Shown piece after piece: positions 18,128 through 27,212 of a stretch of DNA of 41,980 nucleotides (position 1 is the first letter of the stretch; each line of letters starts with the position of its first letter). A program made the position numbers and the translations under genes. This DNA comes from Deltaproteobacteria bacterium. Its GTDB lineage: Bacteria; Desulfobacterota; DSM-4660; Desulfatiglandales; HGW-15. The stretch spans positions 1 through 41,980 of the forward strand of contig JAFGDM010000008.1 in assembly GCA_016932115.1 (NCBI GenBank), read 5' to 3'. The notes below the pieces were generated by a model. The model saw nothing but the letters and a program-made list of their open reading frames with translations, was not told the origin of the DNA and searched no databases.

Positions 18128-19459
18128 TTGAGATCTGCTCTACCTTCCCGAATTGAAATGGGTTTTGAGGGAGCGATGGGGGAGCTAAAAAGATTGACCA
18201 ATGCGGTAAGCCGACTTGAGAATGAAGCCCTGTATGTCGATCTTGTCACGACTTCTAACATTCAGCTACGCGTCGGAGCGATGCCGGATGTTTCCAAGGT
18301 CATGAGTCAACTTGGAGTTGAGGCGAACTGTGTGGTGGTTGCCGATTGGGAAGCTTCTCAGGCCGGAGACAACCATATCGGGGAGGAGTTCGTGCAGTGG
18401 CGCGCCCAGGTTTACGGAGGCCCGTGCAAAGACTATTTCGGCAAAAGGGCAACTCTGAATGTGCTTTACAGAAATCTGGATCGGACATTCTCCTATTTTT
18501 TCGACCCCAAGATGACGACCATTGTCAGGAAGAGATGGCTCTGCAAGTGGGTCAAGAGACAGCCGGTCGAAGTCATCGGTAAATTGGGCTCCTTACGGAT
18601 AGAGTTTAAAAAGAACAACATCCTTGTTTTCGAAGGGAGTCGAAAAATCTATGATCGCCGCGAATACCGCTCACCCGTTGAGCCCGGGATTCTTGTCGAG
18701 CAAGCCTTGGCTAAGGTTCGGCGCGACGGCAACAATAGGGACGCCCTCGAGGTCATCGTGGCGGGAAGCGGGAACGGGTTCTTCGGGACCAGTGCCAGTT
18801 TCATCGCCCGGTTTGGAAGAAGGGCCTTATGGATCGACCCCTGTGCTCAGCCTGCTCATAGCCTGGCGAGAATCGGTGTGCACTGGGATGATGTGACGGA
18901 TTTATTTATTAGCCACAACCATGAAGATCATATCTTGGGGTTTTCAGCTTGCCTGAAGAGAAAAATGGACCGCGGGGAGCGGCTGAGGGTAATCACCGCG
19001 AAGAGCATCTATGAAGTTCTGCGGAAACAGTATCTACCTTTGTTCCCTGAGATGGATCAATGTGTCGAGTGGATGGAGGTCAAGCCCGGCAAGGCCTTGG
19101 ATCTGGACGGCATGAACATTATAACGCGATGGAATCACCACTTTCTGCCCTACGGCACACTTGGACTGAAGATCACGGCCGGGGGAGAGACTTGGGGTCT
19201 CTCAGGCGATACCAAGTTTGACCATAAAATCAATGCCCTCCTTGGTAGAGAGGAGTTGACCGAGTCATGGTTCAGCGACTGCAAGCTCATCTTTCATGAA
19301 GTTGACTTTTTCAACCCCGGGAGCGTTCACACTTACTGGAAGGAGCTCGAGCGCATCAGGGATTCAGTCAAAGGGGAGGTTTTTGCCTACCACACGGCGG
19401 CCTTGGAAAACCCGCCCATCCCGATCGCCCAAGACGCGAAGACGTATCGGGTGGCTTAG
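18128..19459 (+). CDS. MBL-fold metallo-hydrolase with about 180-residue N-terminal extension
   Basis: LFISHNHEDHILGF (HxHxDH) and LSGDTKFD; N-terminal region unrecognised. Alternative start at 18176 (MGELKRL). Confidence 0.75.
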   Translation: MRSALPSRIEMGFEGAMGELKRLTNAVSRLENEALYVDLVTTSNIQLRVGAMPDVSKVMSQLGVEANCVVVADWEASQAGDNHIGEEFVQWRAQVYGGPCKDYFGKRATLNVLYRNLDRTFSYFFDPKMTTIVRKRWLCKWVKRQPVEVIGKLGSLRIEFKKNNILVFEGSRKIYDRREYRSPVEPGILVEQALAKVRRDGNNRDALEVIVAGSGNGFFGTSASFIARFGRRALWIDPCAQPAHSLARIGVHWDDVTDLFISHNHEDHILGFSACLKRKMDRGERLRVITAKSIYEVLRKQYLPLFPEMDQCVEWMEVKPGKALDLDGMNIITRWNHHFLPYGTLGLKITAGGETWGLSGDTKFDHKINALLGREELTESWFSDCKLIFHEVDFFNPGSVHTYWKELERIRDSVKGEVFAYHTAALENPPIPIAQDAKTYRVA

Positions 19460-19520
19460 CGCGTCACGAGTTTCTTCTTTGTATAACCCATGGACTTAAA
19501 GCAAATAAGGTGTCAGGGGG

Positions 19521-20327
19521 CTAGTCGGAAGGTCGCATACCCAGGATGGCGCGAACAACTTGTTCGAACCCCTCTCCTCCATCATGATCCGCAAGAAATG
19601 CGGGCAGGTGCTTCATCTGTTCCGAGAAGCTGAGGATGTTTTTCACGCCCGCGGAATAAGGGAAGTAGGCGAACATCGGCTCATCGTTGGGCGAGTCGCC
19701 GCAGAATAAAAACCGCTCTCGTACGTGATCAAGATTGAACCCCCACCTTTCCTTCACAAATATCTTGGTCATATCCAGCTTGCCGTAGTCGCCGAACCAT
19801 CCATTTACATGAATTGATGAAACCTTGCAGGACGCCCCGTGCTTCGTAAAAAGAGCGCAAATTCGCCTCACATCCTCACGCGAAAGGGGAGGAACATCCT
19901 CACAGTAATCGATTGCAAGGTCCGTTTCTCTGTAAAGCTGGTCGCTTGCAAAGGCCGTTCCCGGAACAGACCTGAGGATCTCCCTTCCGACGGCTTCCAA
20001 GCGGTTGCGCTTTTGCCTCCGTACATCTTCCGTATCCATGAACCTTTTTTTAAGCTTCCGATCCGTCTCATCATACCAGAAATAGAAGGCCCCGTTTTCT
20101 CCGACGACGCCGTCTACAGGCCACATTCTTGCGATGTGGTCACACCACCCGGCAGGTCGGCCCGTGATGGGGACGAGTGTCAGGCCTGAATCCCTGGCCA
20201 GCCAGAGGGCCTCAAAGGCTTTGCTTCCGATTTTTCCATGTGACGTAAAGGTATCGTCGATGTCGAAAAAGAAGCCCAGAAGGTTTTTGGAGGCATGGAA
20301 CGGAAGATCCCTTATGGGTCTCAGCAT
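19521..20327 (-). CDS. HAD-superfamily phosphatase (Cof / mannosyl-3-phosphoglycerate phosphatase-like)
   Basis: FFFDIDDTFTSHGKIG, PITGRPAGWCDHIA, FCGDSPNDEPMF. Confidence 0.85.
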   Translation of the reverse strand: MLRPIRDLPFHASKNLLGFFFDIDDTFTSHGKIGSKAFEALWLARDSGLTLVPITGRPAGWCDHIARMWPVDGVVGENGAFYFWYDETDRKLKKRFMDTEDVRRQKRNRLEAVGREILRSVPGTAFASDQLYRETDLAIDYCEDVPPLSREDVRRICALFTKHGASCKVSSIHVNGWFGDYGKLDMTKIFVKERWGFNLDHVRERFLFCGDSPNDEPMFAYFPYSAGVKNILSFSEQMKHLPAFLADHDGGEGFEQVVRAILGMRPSD

Positions 20328-20340
20328 GAAGAACCTCCGG

Positions 20341-20742
20341 TCATTCTACTTCCCCGGTTACTATCCATTCAGTGGGACTCTCCGCCGATCCTGCCGTGAC
20401 CTTGGCGCCTATGGGCGGAATTTCAGAAAGACGAAGTGCCTTGATCTCTTTCATGATCTCGAAAACCCTCGCCATCGGGACAGGGTAAGCGGTCTTTACG
20501 GGGATCATCATGGTTCCTTCAGGAATTTGGGCGCGCACACTGGTAGTGACAAAGCGCAGGGGCATGACCATTTCCTGAAGGGCGAAACGCTCTCCCCTGG
20601 GGCACCGTGCTCCGTTTACCTCGATGCCGTCGGTTTCCAATTCACAACACGTCGGGCAAACAATGCACGTGTATCGTTTGGCCCTGGACTCGTCCAGGGG
20701 CTTCGCAATTTTTTTTGTCTTCTTTTTCTGCTTGTCCATCAA
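20341..20742 (-). CDS. DUF1667-family cysteine-rich protein
   Basis: TCIVCPTCCELETDG ... ARCPRGERFA; directly downstream of the FAD oxidoreductase with 4-bp overlap. Confidence 0.82.
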   Translation of the reverse strand: MMDKQKKKTKKIAKPLDESRAKRYTCIVCPTCCELETDGIEVNGARCPRGERFALQEMVMPLRFVTTSVRAQIPEGTMMIPVKTAYPVPMARVFEIMKEIKALRLSEIPPIGAKVTAGSAESPTEWIVTGEVE

Positions 20743-21641
20743 CTTCCGCTCAGGGATCTGCCCAGCCTTTCGCCGTCCCTTGTGACCCGGTCCACAAGAT
20801 CGTGAACATAGTCCGCATTGCCTGAAACGTAGTAGCCGTTTCCCGGCTCAATGCCGGCATCGATGAGAAGATCCCTTTCAGGAATGAGACCCACGGAGTA
20901 AAGGAGGGTGTCGCAGGAGAGTTCCTTTACCTCGCCTGTGGCATTGTCCCGGTAACGGACGGCCTCCACACGGTTCTTTCCCAGAATTTCCAGGATCTCA
21001 TGCCTGAGATAGAGAGGTATGCCGAAATCATCCAGGCATTGTATCTTGTTTCGCACCAGTCCCGAGAGGTGATCCAGGATTTCCATAACCGCGAGGACCC
21101 GGGCGCCTTCAAGAGTCATTCGCCTCGCCATAATGAGCCCGATGTCGCCGGAACCGATGATAACCGCATTTTTCCCGGGCAGGAGCCCATGGATGTTGAC
21201 CATTTCCTGAGCCAGTCCGGCCGTAAAGATCCCTGCAGGCCTGGTTCCCGGTGTGGTGAGCATCTCCCTGGTTCTCTCGCGGCAGCCTGTGGCCAGCACC
21301 ACATGATCCGCCGGAATCACGAACTCCCCTTCCGGGCACACAAAGGCCACTTGCTTTTGCGGGGTGAGCTTGTGGACAAAACTGCCGGTGATCACTTCCG
21401 TGCATGTCTCTTCCAGGTTTTTTTTATAGCGAAAAGCGTACTCTGTGCCGGTGAGTTCCTCTTTAAAGTAGCTCAGCCCGAACCCCAAGTGGATGCACTG
21501 GTTGAGGATCCCGCCTAGTCTCGGGTGTCGTTCAAGGAGGAGGATCCGCTTCAACCCCGCCTCTGCTGCGCCCACGGCTACGGACATTCCCGACGGCCCG
21601 CCTCCGATGATGATGAGATTATAGTGATCGTGTGTTGTCAT
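20739..21641 (-). CDS. NAD(P)/FAD-dependent oxidoreductase
   Basis: NLIIIGGGPSGMSVAVGAAEAG; GKNAVIIGSGDIGLIMARRM. Start trimmed to MTTHDHYN at 21641 (ATGA overlap with upstream gene). Confidence 0.88.
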   Translation of the reverse strand: MTTHDHYNLIIIGGGPSGMSVAVGAAEAGLKRILLLERHPRLGGILNQCIHLGFGLSYFKEELTGTEYAFRYKKNLEETCTEVITGSFVHKLTPQKQVAFVCPEGEFVIPADHVVLATGCRERTREMLTTPGTRPAGIFTAGLAQEMVNIHGLLPGKNAVIIGSGDIGLIMARRMTLEGARVLAVMEILDHLSGLVRNKIQCLDDFGIPLYLRHEILEILGKNRVEAVRYRDNATGEVKELSCDTLLYSVGLIPERDLLIDAGIEPGNGYYVSGNADYVHDLVDRVTRDGERLGRSLSGS

Positions 21642-23044
21642 ACCTTGATCAACTCCGATCCCTTGCCCCTTTTTGTGATCTGTTCGTATGGGATGTCGAG
21701 TTCTTGGGACAAAAGGTTCATGATTTTCATGGTGCAAAACGATCCATGACAGCGTCCCATCTGGCTTCGGGTTCGAAACTTGACTCCATCCATGGTTCGC
21801 GCGCCTCGCCGTATGGCGTCTTTGATTTCCGCCCCGGTCACCATTTCACATCTGCAGACCACTTCTCCGAAATCCCGATTTTTCCGGATAAGACTATTTC
21901 TCTGGGCCCCGTCGAGCAGGCGGAAACGGGGGATGGATGTTCTTCGCGGTGCGTAGCTGTTCTTGAGAGAAAGATCCTTCTTTTCACGAATCATGGCCAC
22001 AACATGTTCCGCAATGGCGGGAGCGGCGGTGATGCCGGGCGACTGTATCCCGACAAGATTGATCAAACCCTGCCTGTCCTCCCGAATGTGAAAATCGCCT
22101 TCGACGGTGGTCGGCCGGAGTCCGGCGAAGGAGGCAATGATCATGTCTTCTTGGAAGGAAGGGATGAGTCTCCGGATGCTTTCGATTACCGCTTGCTTCC
22201 CCCGGCCGCTCGTGGATACGTCTTCAGGATCAAAGATCTCCTCGGCTGTGGGTCCGATCATTGTGTTGCCGTCCACAGTAGGAATGACCAGCACACCCTT
22301 GGTCTCCTTCCGGGGCAATGGAAAGATAACCCGCCCGGTGAGCCGGTGGGCGTGTTTGTCGAGAAGATACTCTTCCCCTTTCCAAGGGTGGATCCGAGGT
22401 ACAGCCACACCCGCCATGGCGGCGATTCGGTCGGCATACAATCCTGCCGCGTTGATGACATATCCGGCCCTATGGACTTCTCCGGGCGTGGTCACTTCCC
22501 AGTGGGCCCCTTTTTTTTCGAGTGAGCCGACTTCCGCCTCACACTCTATTTTTACTCCGTTGGCCGCGGCGGTTTCCCCCAGAGCATAAACGGTCTCGTA
22601 AGGGTTGATCACGGCAGCGGTCGGACCAAGAAGGGCGCAAATGATCTCCTCGGACAGGTTCGGCTCATTTTCATCCAGCCACTTCCTGTCAACGATTTTA
22701 AGGCCCGGGATTTTCAGCTTCTCCCCGGTTTGTCTTATGATGTCGAGGCCTGATTCTTCGCCGGGAAAGGCGACTACCAGTTCTCCGACAGGTAGAAAAG
22801 GAAAATCGAGTGCTTCCGCAAGCTCCCGATAAAGCTCATTACCGCGCACGGCCATCCGCGTTTTCAAGGCGCCCGGATCGCTTTGAAAACCCGTGTGCAC
22901 AATGCCGCTGTTCGCTTTGGAAACCCCGAAACACAGATCGGTCTCTTTTTCGATCAGGCCGACGCTGACTTTATATTTGCAGAGTTCATGGGCGATGCAG
23001 GAACCGATGATACCCCCGCCGATAATGAGAATTTCCACGTTCAA
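21638..23044 (-). CDS. GlpA-like FAD-dependent glycerol-3-phosphate dehydrogenase/oxidase with C-terminal BFD-like [2Fe-2S] domain
   Basis: VEILIIGGGIIGSCIAHEL; GEVVCRCEMVTGAEI...GRCHGSFC. Probable TTG start at 23044; ORF track starts at 23152. Confidence 0.85.
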   Translation of the reverse strand: MNVEILIIGGGIIGSCIAHELCKYKVSVGLIEKETDLCFGVSKANSGIVHTGFQSDPGALKTRMAVRGNELYRELAEALDFPFLPVGELVVAFPGEESGLDIIRQTGEKLKIPGLKIVDRKWLDENEPNLSEEIICALLGPTAAVINPYETVYALGETAAANGVKIECEAEVGSLEKKGAHWEVTTPGEVHRAGYVINAAGLYADRIAAMAGVAVPRIHPWKGEEYLLDKHAHRLTGRVIFPLPRKETKGVLVIPTVDGNTMIGPTAEEIFDPEDVSTSGRGKQAVIESIRRLIPSFQEDMIIASFAGLRPTTVEGDFHIREDRQGLINLVGIQSPGITAAPAIAEHVVAMIREKKDLSLKNSYAPRRTSIPRFRLLDGAQRNSLIRKNRDFGEVVCRCEMVTGAEIKDAIRRGARTMDGVKFRTRSQMGRCHGSFCTMKIMNLLSQELDIPYEQITKRGKGSELIKV

Positions 23045-23139
23045 TGCCGCATTCTCTCCGAAAGTAAAGGCCTCGACAGATTGCGTACCAAATCCGGCCG
23101 TGTCGAATTGATCCGGCCTTTCTCTCTTTTTTTGATTTA

Positions 23140-23275
23140 AGAATTCTAACATGCTGAATTCTTGAAATTCAAGGTCGATTTCCTCGCTTGCAGAGGGTCT
23201 TTATCAAAACTGAAAAACGAAAAGGCCACAGCTCGGTCTCCGGCTTTCAGCAACAGGTGAGGCGGGAGGAAATGG
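23140..23275 (-). repeat. Half-copy of the window-end repeat
   Basis: Plus strand 'gagggtctttatcaaaactgaaaaacgaaaaggccaca...caacaggtgaggcgggagga' matches 'gggggtccctcttaaaactgcaaaacgaagacgccaca...caacgggtgaggcgggcgga' at 41788 onward; right arm absent. Confidence 0.7.
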
Positions 23276-23292
23276 TTTGAACACAGTCTCGG

Positions 23293-23323
23293 TTGTAAGA
23301 TTTTGGGAAGTGTGGTTTATAAT
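23293..23323 (+). promoter_or_regulatory. Putative promoter of xthA
   Basis: ttgtaa (23293-23298), 19-bp spacer, tataat (23318-23323). Confidence 0.4.
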
Positions 23324-23346
23324 TGGTTCAAGTGAAGGAGGATCCA

Positions 23347-24126
23347 ATGGTGCGGTTCAAGATCGCCACGTTTAATGCCAACTCTTTGCGCGTCCGTTTG
23401 CCGATCGTCAAGGAATGGCTCGCCAAGGAGCAACCGGACGCTTTGTGCCTTCAGGAAATCAAGGTTCAGGACAAGGATTTTCCTACCGAGGACTTTGAGG
23501 CCATGGGGTACCACGCATTATTCAGAGGACAAAAATCCTACAACGGGGTGGCTATCATCACGCGGCGGCCGGCTGAATCCGGCCGGTTTTCCCTCTACGG
23601 TGGGCCCCTGGAAGAAGCCCGTTTTATAAGCGCCGAGATCGATGCCGTCTCTCTAATCAATGTCTATGTGCCTCAGGGGGTTGCGCCGGGAACGGAAAAA
23701 TTCGCCTACAAACTCGAGTGGCTCCAAGAGCTTTTTTCGTACATTGAAAAGAACTACAAAACGAGCCTTCCTCTTCTGATAACCGGGGATTTTAACGTCG
23801 CCTTTGAACCAATTGATGTCTACGATCCTGAGGGACTCAGGGGCGGGGTAGGGTTTCATCCCGATGAGCAGGCCCTCATGCAGAGGTTTTTTGACTGGGG
23901 TCTCATTGACGTTTTTAGAAAGCACGAACCGGGAGGGGGTTTTTACACCTTCTGGGACTATCGGATTCCAAATGCTTTTAGGCGCAAAATGGGCTGGCGT
24001 ATCGACTACATCCTGGCCTCACCTTCCCTTGCAGCAAAATCACGGCGAGCATGGATCGATGTCGAACCGAGAAAGGTTGAAAAACCTTCGGATCACACCT
24101 TTCTGGCAGCCGAGTTTGAGCTTTGA
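23347..24126 (+). CDS. xthA: Exodeoxyribonuclease III
   Basis: KIATFNANSLRVRLPIV, LCLQEIKVQD, LLITGDFNVA, WRIDYILAS, PSDHTFLAAEF; RBS aaggagg before ATG at 23347. Confidence 0.94.
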   Translation: MVRFKIATFNANSLRVRLPIVKEWLAKEQPDALCLQEIKVQDKDFPTEDFEAMGYHALFRGQKSYNGVAIITRRPAESGRFSLYGGPLEEARFISAEIDAVSLINVYVPQGVAPGTEKFAYKLEWLQELFSYIEKNYKTSLPLLITGDFNVAFEPIDVYDPEGLRGGVGFHPDEQALMQRFFDWGLIDVFRKHEPGGGFYTFWDYRIPNAFRRKMGWRIDYILASPSLAAKSRRAWIDVEPRKVEKPSDHTFLAAEFEL

Positions 24127-24803
24127 ATAACCGTTAGAGTGTGGGAGGGGCAGAGATTGAATATGGGGCATCGGGTGTGATCCGGGTTTCTCGCCTTGCA
24201 GATCGCCCGGCCGTGATAGATGAGGATATCGGAGAAGCGACGCCATTGTTCCGGGGGAAGAAGTTGTTGGAGATCCAATTCAATCTTGTCCGGCTGGTCT
24301 TGGTTTGTAAGGCCCAACCTGAGGGCAAGACGCTTCACATGCGTGTCCACCACCACGCCCGGGACGTTGAAAACAGCCCCTAAAACGCAATTCGCCGTCT
24401 TTCTTCCGACGCCTGGAAGTTTGAGCAACTCCTCCATTGTCGCAGGAACCACGCCGCCGTAAAGGTCCAGGAGCGCCCGACAGCACCCTTTCAGGGACTT
24501 GGCTTTGTTCTTGTAAAAGCCGGTGGGCCGGATGTCCATTTCCAGTTCCGAGATGGGAGCTTGCACATAGTCTTCAGCCTTGCGGTATTTCTTGAAAAGG
24601 GACTTCGTGACCTCATTCACCTGACGATCCGTACACTGGGCCGATAGAATAGTAGCGATAAGGAGCTCGATCGGAGTGCGGTAGTCGAGGGCTGTTTTTT
24701 CATAGGTGTAGAGCGGATCGAGGATTTCAAAAATATGTTTAACCCTATCTTTTTTTTTCTTGAGACTTTCCATGGCTGCAGACGCTCTGTTTACATTCCT
24801 CAT
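24093..24803 (-). CDS. nth: Endonuclease III (variant cluster motif)
   Basis: LLIATILSAQCTDRQVN, LPGVGRKTANCVLG, VDTHVKRLALRLGL; C-terminal CKARNPDHTRCPIFNLC. Confidence 0.93.
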   Translation of the reverse strand: MRNVNRASAAMESLKKKKDRVKHIFEILDPLYTYEKTALDYRTPIELLIATILSAQCTDRQVNEVTKSLFKKYRKAEDYVQAPISELEMDIRPTGFYKNKAKSLKGCCRALLDLYGGVVPATMEELLKLPGVGRKTANCVLGAVFNVPGVVVDTHVKRLALRLGLTNQDQPDKIELDLQQLLPPEQWRRFSDILIYHGRAICKARNPDHTRCPIFNLCPSHTLTVIQSSNSAARKV

Positions 24804-24997
24804 GGGGGAGAATCATTTTGGGGAGGAATATAGAACAGCGGAAAGCAGGGGTCAAGGCCCTGATACATAGCCCTGGAAATCATCCGCCCTTTGAAAGGTT
24901 TTTGCTCTTTGTATTTCCTGTGTTTTCATGGTAATAGTCCGGCAGGCTTTTACGGTTGCCTCGAAGGGGCGTTTCGTGACGAGGGAGGAAATAATAC

Positions 24998-25714
24998 ATG
25001 GTTCAAGTTCGGATTGAGGAATTCATTTTCAGAGAATTCCCGAGTTTTCGCCGAGGGCTTGTCGTTGCAACCGGCCTGGAGAATCGAGGAAGGTTTCCCG
25101 AGCTGGAAGATAAGTTTAATGATGAAGAGCTACATGGGGCGGTTAAGGCGGTTGACTTGAAAAATGATTTTCGTGTTGTGGCTTGGAGCGATGCCCATCG
25201 CCGATTCGGTTCGAACCCCAACAAATTCCCGCCGGCCCATGCCGCTTTGGTCAAAAGAGTCCAGAAGGGAGGGGTCAATCTTCCCTTCATAAATAAAGTT
25301 GTGGCTGTCATGAACTACAACGCCATGATCGACTGTATTCCGGTGGGCGGGGATGATTTAGAACGGGCCGGAAAACTCTTGTCCCTGCGAAGGGCTAAGG
25401 GCGACGAAATTTTTGTTCCCCTTGGATATCCCGATCTCCGGGAAAAGCCGGATCCCGGCGAGGTGATTTACGTCGCGGAGGATTCAGGCGAAATCATGTG
25501 CCGTCGTTGGAATTGGCGGAACGGGCATGTAACAAGGATCACGGAAGAAACCGGGATCATGCTGATGAATATCGACGGCCTGGGGGAGGGGAGCGAAGAG
25601 AGGGCCGTCGCAACAAGGGACAGGGTCGCTTTAATGCTGGAAAGATATTGTTCCGCGCGAACAACGGTCGCGCTTTTAACCCCGTCCCAACCTTCCTGGT
25701 CTTTTGAGGTTTGA
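24998..25714 (+). CDS. Stand-alone B3/4-domain protein (PheT editing-domain-like)
   Basis: VVAWSDAHRRFGSNPNKFPPAHAALVKRV ... INKVVAVMNYNAMIDCIPVGGDDLE ... GEVIYVAEDSGEIMCRRWNWRNG; RBS gaggaaataatac. Confidence 0.78.
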   Translation: MVQVRIEEFIFREFPSFRRGLVVATGLENRGRFPELEDKFNDEELHGAVKAVDLKNDFRVVAWSDAHRRFGSNPNKFPPAHAALVKRVQKGGVNLPFINKVVAVMNYNAMIDCIPVGGDDLERAGKLLSLRRAKGDEIFVPLGYPDLREKPDPGEVIYVAEDSGEIMCRRWNWRNGHVTRITEETGIMLMNIDGLGEGSEERAVATRDRVALMLERYCSARTTVALLTPSQPSWSFEV

Positions 25715-25770
25715 TCCCAAAGGATCGGTTTCTTGCTATGTTTCCTATAAATCTCAAGGGGTACTCCTTT

Positions 25771-26223
25771 ATGAAGGTCATTATTGGAAGCGATCACGCA
25801 GGGTTTGCTCTAAAAGAGGCTTGTAAAGCATACATGGACGGAAAAGGAATTTATCCGGTAAAGGACATTGGAGTTTTCAGCCGTGAAAGCTTTGATTATC
25901 CTAAGATCGCCCATCAGGCGGCGCAGGCCGTGTCAAGGGGAGAATACGGCCGTGGTGTTTTGATCTGCGGCTCGGGAATAGGTATGTCCATGGTGGCCAA
26001 TCGATACCGTGGAGTGAGGGCGGCCCTCTGTCATAACATATACTCCGCCCGCCTGAGTCGCCTTCACAATGACGCCAATATCCTTACCATGGGCGAGAGG
26101 GTTTTGGGTGAAGGCTTCGCGCTGGAAATCCTGGAGGTTTTTCTGACCACGGAATTTGAAGGGGGCAGGCATAAAGCGAGAATCGAGCAGTTCGACGAGC
26201 ATGAGGGCCTGTCGAGAGGTTGA
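25771..26223 (+). CDS. rpiB: Ribose-5-phosphate isomerase B
   Basis: MKVIIGSDHAGFALKEA, CGSGIGMSMVANRYRGVRAALC, SRLHNDANILTMGERV. Start trimmed to 25771. Confidence 0.94.
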   Translation: MKVIIGSDHAGFALKEACKAYMDGKGIYPVKDIGVFSRESFDYPKIAHQAAQAVSRGEYGRGVLICGSGIGMSMVANRYRGVRAALCHNIYSARLSRLHNDANILTMGERVLGEGFALEILEVFLTTEFEGGRHKARIEQFDEHEGLSRG

Positions 26224-26298
26224 ATTAGCAGAAACCGTGATGATCATAGAGCGACCTTGCGGGAGAGTTTTTAAAATGAGAAGCAGGAGACGACAGGT

Positions 26299-26745
26299 TT
26301 GACCAGACCATCCTGGCCTGAATATTTCATGGCCATCACCAGGCTGGTAGCCAGAAGATCCACATGCCTCAGACGGAATGTGGGGGCTATCCTAGTGAAA
26401 GACAAAAGGATCTTGGCGACAGGCTATAATGGGGCGCCGGCCGGACTCAAACACTGTGAGGAGGTGGGTTGTTTACGAGAGAACTCCTCCATTCCTTCCG
26501 GGGTGCGACATGAACTCTGCAGAGGCCTCCACGCAGAACAGAATGTTATCATACAGGCGGCCTACCATGGCATTTCTATCAAAGGTTCTACCCTTTACTG
26601 CACCAATAAACCCTGCGTAATTTGTTCCAAGATGCTCATCAACGCAGGGATTGTGGCGATCTATTACGAAGAGGGCTATGATGACCCCCTTTCGGATCAG
26701 ATGTTGCTGGAAGCCGGACTTAAAGTTGAAAGGTTGAGCCTATGA
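26299..26745 (+). CDS. Deoxycytidylate deaminase family
   Basis: LHAEQNVI (HAE) and [21 protein letters not shown] start. Confidence 0.9.
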   Translation: MTRPSWPEYFMAITRLVARRSTCLRRNVGAILVKDKRILATGYNGAPAGLKHCEEVGCLRENSSIPSGVRHELCRGLHAEQNVIIQAAYHGISIKGSTLYCTNKPCVICSKMLINAGIVAIYYEEGYDDPLSDQMLLEAGLKVERLSL

Positions 26746-27212
26746 GGTGTCCTTACTGCTCCAAGTTGGATAACAAGGTCATTGACTCACGCTTGAGCAA
26801 AGACGGCAGAACAATTCGCCGGCGCCGGGAGTGCATCGAATGCGGTCGACGCTTTACGACCTATGAGAAACTTGAGGATGTTCTCCCCATGGTCATTAAG
26901 AAGGACGGCAGGAGGGAGGCTTTCAATAGAGAGAAAATTACCGAAGGGATCAAGAAGGCATGTCAGAAAAGACCGGTCAGCATGGCTCAGATTGAAGAGT
27001 TTGTAGATGCCTTGGAGATTCATTTCCAGGAGCTGGGAAAAAAGGAAATCGGCAGCGAAGAAGTGGGGGAGCGGGTAATCAACCGCCTCAAGGAGTGGGA
27101 CGGGGTGGCGTATGTGAGGTTCGCCTCCGTCTACCGGCAGTTCAAAGACATCAATGAGTTCATGAGTGAACTTGAGGCCATTCTCAAGGCGAGGAAAGCT
27201 TCGACGCCTTGA
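26742..27212 (+). CDS. nrdR: Transcriptional repressor NrdR
   Basis: [17 protein letters not shown]...[19 protein letters not shown] plus ATP-cone. Confidence 0.97.
   Translation: MRCPYCSKLDNKVIDSRLSKDGRTIRRRRECIECGRRFTTYEKLEDVLPMVIKKDGRREAFNREKITEGIKKACQKRPVSMAQIEEFVDALEIHFQELGKKEIGSEEVGERVINRLKEWDGVAYVRFASVYRQFKDINEFMSELEAILKARKASTP

Noticed and set aside
21632-22525. 297-aa plus-strand ORF antisense to GlpA-like gene
   Set aside because: Shadow ORF; the minus-strand gene has clear FAD and [2Fe-2S] motifs.
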